Below are positions 57,748 to 64,000 of a stretch of DNA of 64,000 nucleotides, piece after piece. A program made the position numbers and the translations under genes. The stretch comes from Codonopsis lanceolata. Taxonomy: Eukaryota > Streptophyta > Magnoliopsida > Asterales > Campanulaceae. The notes beneath the pieces were generated by a model that saw nothing but the letters and a program-made list of their open reading frames with translations, was not told the origin of the DNA and did not search any database. The stretch spans positions 83,857,142 through 83,921,141 of the forward strand of contig CM028380.1 in the NCBI GenBank assembly GCA_013146195.2, written 5' to 3'. Within the stretch, counting starts at the first letter, position 1. Each line of letters starts with the position of its first letter.

Positions 57748-58318
57748 CAGCACCTTGGGTCATCAGGCTCACCACAAGTCTATGGATGAGAGTGTGGCCA
57801 CTTTATAAGTCATACACAAGTTCCACACCTAACCGATGTGGGATGGAGATATTACAATCTCCCCAACTTAAATCCTTGATGTCCTCGTCAAGGTCGAATC
57901 GTACCCTAGGCGATATTGGATTTAAGAGGTGGCTCCCACCTTCTGCGGTGTAGCACTTTGGCCCGCACAACACTTTATTCCTACATTTCAGGCCGGGACC
58001 TGCTCTGATACCATTTGTAACGCCCCGAGCCTGAAAGCCCGGTCCACTACGTATATCTCACACACTGGCCCACTGATCACGTAGCACCTTGGGTCATCAG
58101 TCCCACCACAAGCCGACCCAAAAGTCCATGGATGATGTTGGTATCAGAGTGGGTCCCGACCAAAAATGTGGGAACAAAGTGCTGTGCGGGCCAAAGTGCT
58201 ACACCGCAGAAGGTGGGAGCCACCTTTTGATCCCCGTAAGAGCCACCTCTTGAATTCTGAATCGCCCGGGGTACGATTCGACCTTAACGAGGACGTCAAG
58301 GATTTAAGTGGAGGAGAT

Positions 58319-58523
58319 TGTAATATCCCTATCCCACATCGGTTAGGAGTGGGACTTGTGTGTGGTTTATAAGGTGACTACACTTTACTACTAGGCACCA
58401 ACATCATCCATGAATTTTTGGGTCAACTTGTGGTGGGCCTGATGACCCAAGGTGTTGCGTGCTCAGTGAGTCAGTGTGTGGGCTACACGTAACGGACCGG
58501 ACTTTTGGGCTCGGGGCGTTACA
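58319..58523 (+). repeat. TRIM LTR, complete plus-strand copy
   Basis: A 205-bp LTR, TGTAATATCCCTATCCCACA...GGGCGTTACA. It is preceded by the purine tract AAGTGGAGGAGAT. It contains CCCACATCGGTTAGGAG and TTTATAAGG, typical of a widespread group of plant TRIM-like repeats as I recall them. Confidence 0.85.
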
Positions 58524-58859
58524 CCCACACTTCACGATTAACCCATGGCATACCCACAAACGCACACATTCACACCACAACACATTCACAGGCCTTCCCG
58601 AAGCTTCCTCTACCGAAGAAGCTAAAGAAGAAGAAGAAAACCTCTTCGCTCCGCACCTCGTAGAGAGCCATCCGAAGGTTCAGTCTTTGCCCCCCGGTAA
58701 GCCGATCACATACTCATACACATACACATACATACACATACACACACATAAAAAAAAGACTTCCTTTCTCGGAAGGATATGAGAAGCACACTTAAAGTCT
58801 TCAAGCACCTAGTGGGCTAAGCCTAGGCGCGTATATACCGGGTTAGACATTCACGCTAC

Positions 58860-59240
58860 AAGAGGTAAATATTAATTTATTGTCTTGTCCCATTAATATA
58901 AATGTAGAATATTAATATTATGCATGTAATGTAAATAATAATAATATTATTATAATTAGATAATATAATGTAAATTATGGTTTATAAAAAAACCACTTGA
59001 TAAACCATTTGATAAACCAGTCTCATAAACAAGTTTGATAGACTCATAAACCTAACAGACATAAACCTATCTGTCAACATGGTTTATTTATGGTTTATCA
59101 ATTAACCACTTGATAAACCATTTTCATTAAGCAACATAATATGTAACTGAACCAACATAAACTCATAAACTGAATGTGAGATGGTTTATCCATGGTTCAT
59201 CAATAAACCATTTGATAAACCAGCTTCATAAACCTATTAA
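58860..59240. repeat. cluster of TGATAAACCA/TGGTTTATC motifs
   Basis: The 9-12 bp motif TTGATAAACCA and its complement TGGTTTATC recur about ten times in ~270 bp (58,980-59,250) at irregular spacing, within the outer Tat-like LTR. Confidence 0.7.
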
Positions 59241-59399
59241 ACCACACACATACACCAAAACCAACATAAACCACCATAATATGTACCAAAACCAATTTGC
59301 AATTACAACAACATAACATACTTTGTACCAATGTTTAAGTATCAATTACAGCAACATAGCATAGTCTCTAAGTAATTATGCATGTTATATATTAGTTTA

Positions 59400-59403
<4 letters not shown>

Positions 59404-59459
<56 letters not shown>
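59404..59459. repeat. (AT)n microsatellite
   Basis: About 54 bp of alternating AT. Confidence 0.95.
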
Positions 59460-59462
<3 letters not shown>

Positions 59463-59848
59463 AATATTTAGGCATAAACACACACATAGCCGTTACTATG
59501 CCCAAATAATATTAAGAACAAAGTAATGTTATTTTCAATATACACATATATAAAATTCTTTTTCTGGACTATATACACTTAAAATCATGTTAATTTATTT
59601 AAACCCTGAAACTTGACCGAAAGGACGAGTTGGATGCTTCACCCTTCCCAACTCGTAATCTAGCCTCTGATTCTACACATTTTCTGGTACATACGGATTT
59701 TCTTTATTTAAGCTTAAATTAGAGGTGGCGACTCTGTACACACATATTTAGAGTCCACGACGAGACTGGGCGTATTCCACGTCCATTGACGTTTTCTGAG
59801 CAACTCGCTTTCCCACGCGAGGGGCGTCTGTGAAACGGAGTTCTCACA

Positions 59849-60257
59849 TAAGAAAGGATAATATGAATAAAAATGAAAGAAATGACCGTAAATATTTAAG
59901 AACGAATAGAGTGATGTTTTAGGAAAAAAAATGCACCACAAAAGTAGATATACGTGCCGCTACGTTTGAATATTCTTAACCACAAAAATGACATATGAAC
60001 TGTGATATAGAAAAAAGTATAGTATAGGTACAACATAAAGTGAAAATATATCGTGTTGCAACAATTGTTGATGAATTAAAAAAAAAAAAAAGGAATTGCA
60101 GTGCAAGAATCAACAACGTCTCTTTATTTCCAATTCCAATCGAATACAAAATAAACTATCTCAAGGAACAAAATGTCTATTACAAAGTAATACATATCTA
60201 TTATAAACTCTTCTTCTTCAAATTTGTGGTTACAAAATATCAATAGCTCATTTCATA
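59849..60257. other. AT-rich intergenic
   Basis: No gene or terminal repeat recognised. Confidence 0.4.
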
Positions 60258-60395
60258 CGATTTATTTCAAATTTCAGCCTTTATTTATCATCAAGTTCAT
60301 TGTCGTGAAATAAAAGACAGTCCATCCTTCATCAAGTTGTCTTTTGGTTCACGACAAGGAACTTGATGATAAACGTCTGAAATTATAAATAATAA
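60258..60395. repeat. short foldback, ~50-bp arms with ~17-nt loop
   Basis: The left arm contains TTTATCATCAAGTTCATTGT followed by CGTGAAATAAAAGACA. The right arm, reverse-complemented, reads TTTATCATCAAGTTCCTTGT followed by CGTGAACCAAAAGACA. The outer parts (AATTTCAG) also pair. The loop is near 60,321-60,337. Size and pairing fit either a miRNA-type precursor or a small MITE. A TAA-repeat follows immediately. Confidence 0.8.
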
Positions 60396-60460
60396 TAATG
60401 ATAATAATAATAATAATTAATAATAATATTAATAGTAATAATACTAATAATAATAATAAA

Positions 60461-60492
<32 letters not shown>

Positions 60493-60515
60493 GTAATAAT
60501 ACTAATAATACTACT
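60388..60515. repeat. imperfect (TAA)n microsatellite
   Basis: About 130 bp of TAA/TAATAG repeats starting inside the outer arm of the foldback. Confidence 0.9.
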
Positions 60516-60648
60516 AAAATTGGTAAATATGGCCAAACAGGGTCCGAAATTAGGGGTCTAGATCATGATAACCTTATGGGTAGCTCGTTCCAACTTCCAT
60601 AACTTCTGAAAAATAATTCTACCAACAACAAAAAAAGCCTCAAAGTTA

Positions 60649-62129
60649 GGCCAAAATATGAAAAAACCCTTGATATTACCATTTGTCCCATGTTGCTCCT
60701 TGTTGTTAGTGGTCGTTAAAAATGAGACGTTAAATGACACATGAGCCTACCCGTGCGGGGCATTTATGTCATCTTCACCTACCCTTAATTTAAGCAACAG
60801 AAGATATCAAAATCAAAATTTCTCCACTGGTTGATTGTTCATGGAGATCAAAATCCAAATTTCTAGTTTGTCTCTTTCTAATTTATCTCTATGTGTGACC
60901 CCCTATCTCCCATCCCTCCATCTAGCTTCCACCTTTCTCACTTTCATCACCGTCGCCGCGGCTATTAAATCCATCTTCAAACTTTCCTCCACCTCCACCA
61001 ACCCAACCACCATGCTGCTGCCACCATCAAGTATTCTAAATATTAAAATCTAGGTTTTAAAACACAGATCGATGATGTTGTTCGAACGCGAAAAAGAGAA
61101 TGATCGAACAAGAAAAATTAAAATCCTCCATCAGGGGTTTTCTTTTTTTACTTTTAAATTAATGGGGGTGAATGCGGTGGTGGTGATAAGTGTGTATCAC
61201 TGGATATGCAAGAATGATAAACAACAAAGACCCCCAAGTAACACAATACTTCATCATCAACATAACCAATTATAAAATTCCAATGGAATTAAATGGATAC
61301 TAGCAATAAGAACAAACAGGTACTAATTTCGAATCATCAATTTCACAAACTTTAGCAATTAGCAACATATTTGGAGAGATCTTTCTTGCACGACGCAGTG
61401 GGGTTGCCGATTTCAAGCCCCTAGACACCAATTTTTTTGGGGCTGCTTCGAAGAATATGATAGGGAAAGAGAAAAACACTCATAGGTATACTGCTTTTGG
61501 CCAGAGCTACAAAAATTGGAGATGGCCATGAGCGGACTGAAACAAGGGCGATGCGGTTGTAGGGATGATAAGGAGTGTGCGATGAAAGAGAAAAAACTAG
61601 AGCGAACTTGCTTGGTCGGACATGGATGAAGACGACCAGAGCTTGCCTATTTTTTTTTTTTTTTGGTTTTGAGATGAAGATGGAGAAGGAGATCAGAGAG
61701 AAGGGGTGGTGTGACTGCGGCTGTAGATAAGAGAGTTGGATGTGGTGCGAGTGTGGTTGGATATGGGGTCGTAGATGGCGTAGTTGACCGAAATTGGAGC
61801 GGTGAGGGTGAATCCAATTGGAACTGTTGAAGGGAAGCCGATGATGACTGGACTTTAGCCTGCGATGGAGAACAAGAGAGCTAAATATGGATCTAGCTGG
61901 GGTTTGAAGAGGGAGATGGGGAAATCCCACTTTGCACCCTGAATCATATGACATAAATGCCCCGCACATGTAGGCTTATGTGCCACTTAACATCATTCTT
62001 AACGACCACTAACGATAAGGGACAACATAAGACAAATGATAACATCAGGTACCACATAGGTACACTTTGTAGGTTAGGGGGGACTTTGGGATTTAGTGGA
62101 TACTTCAGGGGGTTTTTCATATTTTGGCC
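60649..62129. mobile_element. non-autonomous MULE, 1.48 kb, long TIRs
   Basis: The ends GGCCAAAATATGAAAAAACC and (reverse complement of the right end) GGCCAAAATATGAAAAACCC are flanked by a perfect 9-bp duplication TCAAAGTTA (60,640-60,648 and 62,130-62,138). The TIRs extend about 130-200 bp with indels, including the shared blocks TAGTGGTCGTTAA.AATGA and GTGCGGGGCATTTATGTCAT. The interior (~60,780-61,930) is GC-richer, with a Pro/Ser/Thr-rich 72-codon frame on plus (60,835-61,053) and a 182-codon frame on minus (61,421-61,969). I recognise neither. No transposase. The interior may be captured host DNA (Pack-MULE), unproven. Confidence 0.9.
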
Positions 62130-62138
62130 TCAAAGTTA

Positions 62139-64000
62139 TGATAATTTGAATATGCAAATCGAACCCGCTAACTAACTAGAATCTCCACATGACTACTGCG
62201 GACCTTGTTTGTCGATCAATTAACTGCCATGAAATTGCACTGTAGTTGTTTGTCGATCAACTTATGAATTGTAATATCATTTAAGAGTCAACTTTAATGA
62301 AAGTTTTTTAATAAAAAAATGGCAACAATTCCACGACATATTATCACCATATATACTAGAGTACTAGAGTTTGTAATTAGCTAGAATCCGTAATAAGTTG
62401 AGGTCAATACAAATCTACTTGGTACTTTGTTATGAAAATCAGAATTTTAAAGTTCATTTGTCTTAACTTAACCTCCTATTTTCTCTTTGGAGAATCAACT
62501 AAGCTCTGCACATACTTCTTACTTCTGAGAAACAATCTCTTTCTTTTCTGATTTTATTGTGGAGGCCAGTAAGTGGGCATCACGCGTCATGCCGACTTCA
62601 CCTTTCAAAAAATCTATTTAATTTTGTATGCTTAGAACTTAGAAGCATTTGCTCAACTATCAAGTACTCCAATCTCTACTTTGTCCCCCTCACTTTCATC
62701 ATTTTTCCCATTCCATGGCTATATATGTTTGGTAGAAGTTGGTAGACCCTTTTCAAAAGGCACAAACAAATTAAAGCAACACTTAGGACTTTCCCTCATC
62801 ACATTTATACTTAGCACGCTAGTATGTGGAGCCTGAAAATGAGAGCCTATTTTCTATAAATGATCAACCTTTTGAAAATTTATGTACCTATATAGATAGC
62901 ATTTTCTTTTCCCTTTATTTGTAATCTAATATGGGTGTTGATGGACCACAAAAATTATAGCTCGGTAACCAACTAGACAAGCATATACATTCTTCATTTT
63001 GTTTTAGGTAAATAGTCTCTTTTTAAAAGTTATTTTTTTAAATAAGTTTTTTAGTAATAAAATGATATTTTTATATCTTATTTTTTAAAATCTGATTTTT
63101 TAAATGAAATATCCAAAAAAATATAATAGCATATTATTTACTGGAAACTAAACAGAGACTGCTGTATTTGAGATTTTCCTCTGAAAACTGTGTATGATGT
63201 GTTTTCAGGATTTTTCTTAATCATGGGTGAATTATTGTTGAGCGGCACTAAAAGGTAAATTATTTATGAATTATGATGCATAAGCTGATCGTGACAGTCA
63301 AACATAAAATTATGTATGTATATAGAATTGGCTAAAAACCACACACGTATAATATGATTCAACATTCCACTCACCAAACCAATCAGAGACATAGAGTATT
63401 GGTAATGGTTGCCTGGTTGGTTCACCCCACAACAAAATAGGGTGGGTAGTGATTCCTTCGGTGTAGGATCTCACCCTTTTACTGCTTGGTAAAAAGTAAA
63501 AACTTAGAGGACATTGTTTTACGCATATTTTTTATAAATAAGATATCTAATCTAATTTATTATGTGTTGGTTAACTGAGTTATAAAAAAGTACGACTCCG
63601 TTGTATAAATTAAGATTCATAAGATGGTCTTACAAGATATTTAATTATAAGACAGAGCTTTTTTTTTCTCATACATCAGTCTACTAACCCACGATAGACC
63701 AGATCAAAAATCTATCTCACAAAAAATATCGTAAAACAATATTTCTAAGTTTTTACCTAATAATTAAAACACTCTCAAAATTTGACATATGGATATGGAG
63801 GCTCCAGTTTGTATACAAAATCACCAAAATAATGTATTTAATTACATCGCTTTTCTCTCTCTCTCTCACTCACTCACTCCCACTATTTTAAAATTATTTT
63901 CATGTTTCTTTTTTTCCTCCGTTTCAAAATAATAGTTTTTTTAAAAAAATTTATTTTTAAGATAATATTTTTACTATTTTACTATTTCTTTGTTATTATA
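62139..64000. other. AT-rich intergenic with a CT/CACT microsatellite and a possible MITE end
   Basis: No gene is recognised. A (CT)n(CACT)n stretch lies at 63,854-63,880. From ~63,915 the sequence TCCTCCGTTTCAAAATAATAG resembles the start of a Stowaway MITE, but the window ends before its right end could be seen. Confidence 0.4.

Larger units (their letters stand above)
38901..58523. mobile_element. TRIM-like element, palindromic composite, split by later insertions
   Basis: A small non-coding LTR element with Met-tRNA primer sites. A minus-orientation LTR (38,901-38,971 plus 57,753-57,856) is followed by a minus-orientation internal region (57,857-58,015, primer site TGGTATCAGAGC at 58,002-58,013 on the minus strand). 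A truncated minus LTR (58,016-~58,138) then switches to a plus-orientation internal region (~58,139-58,318) and a plus LTR (58,319-58,523). Both outer ends are therefore the 3' end of the same LTR (TGTAACGCCC...GGGCGTTACA). A perfect 5-bp duplication CCCAC flanks the composite (38,896-38,900 and 58,524-58,528). Without the nested insertions it is about 840 bp. It has no coding capacity. Confidence 0.85.
58529..59848 (+). mobile_element. outer Tat-like LTR, right part
   Basis: This resumes after the CCCAC duplication. It shares with the complete Tat LTR the block 'GACCGAAAGGACGAGTTGG.TGC...CTTCCCAACTCGTAA.CTAGCCTC' (59,617-59,667) and a following 'GAGGTGGCGACTCTGTACA'. The CACACA/TATACA-rich and 'TGGTTTATC' zones in between are private to it. 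The end at 59,848 (TTCTCACA) is a guess; no target duplication with GAAGG at 38,466-38,470 is visible. Since no internal domain follows, it is a solo or truncated LTR. Confidence 0.6.

Noticed and set aside
57960..58030. tRNA gene suggested by GGTATCAGAGC-like words
   Set aside because: These are retroelement primer binding sites (18 nt or less); no cloverleaf could be drawn around them.

Overview
The window looks like a gene-poor, transposon-dense stretch of a eudicot plant nuclear genome. The evidence is AT-rich DNA, GT-AG introns in the few genes, Stowaway, hAT and Mutator elements, Ty1/Copia elements primed by initiator Met-tRNA, and a Tat-type Ty3/Gypsy element. The species cannot be named from the sequence. 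I found no tRNA, rRNA or CRISPR locus.

Region 1 (1-16 kb) holds the remaining host-type sequence. It has a possible 5' exon near 1.3-1.5 kb, a FAR1-type gene cut in half by an ~810-bp-arm palindrome made of LTR-like DNA (2.97-4.65 kb), a frameshifted PLAC8-family relic (6.05-6.54 kb), and one intact gene. That gene is a twin-CX9C (CHCH) protein on the minus strand at 9.39-9.94 kb. Its likely 5' UTR exon lies ~5.8 kb away, near 15.8 kb, so its long intron would hold a Stowaway MITE and a 942-bp hAT-like element with a perfect 8-bp target duplication.

Region 2 (16-38.5 kb) is a Mutator-like (MULE) complex. A 1.54-kb deletion derivative (19,031-20,570) sits head to head with a much larger MULE that starts near 20.64 kb. 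The large MULE has a decayed transposase with a SWIM zinc finger on the plus strand and a decayed Ulp1/C48 SUMO-protease-like gene on the minus strand, the arrangement known from KAONASHI-type MULEs. A Copia element (23,224-28,209) split the transposase, and a 221-bp MULE-type MITE then landed in its left LTR. A hAT-like element separates the transposase from the protease gene. A second, inverted fragment of the protease-gene N-terminus lies at 37.5-38.5 kb.

Region 3 (38.5-59.85 kb) is a four-level nest of LTR elements. An old Tat-like LTR contains a small TRIM-like element (target duplication CCCAC). This contains a solo LTR (CAGCA), which contains a 17.66-kb Tat-lineage Ty3/Gypsy element (CATGG). 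The large element has gag, protease, G-patch, RT, two RNase H domains and integrase on the plus strand. A four-exon gene on the opposite strand encodes a plant mobile domain (PMD). Both gene sets carry stops or frameshifts. The TRIM is a palindromic rearranged copy that nonetheless has a perfect target duplication.

Region 4 (59.85-64 kb) has a ~50-bp-arm hairpin next to a TAA microsatellite, a 1.48-kb MULE with ~200-bp terminal inverted repeats and a perfect 9-bp target duplication, and AT-rich intergenic DNA.

The insertion order can be read directly from the target duplications. The most notable items are the antisense PMD gene inside the retrotransposon, the protease-bearing MULE, the two palindromic LTR structures, and the small hairpin.
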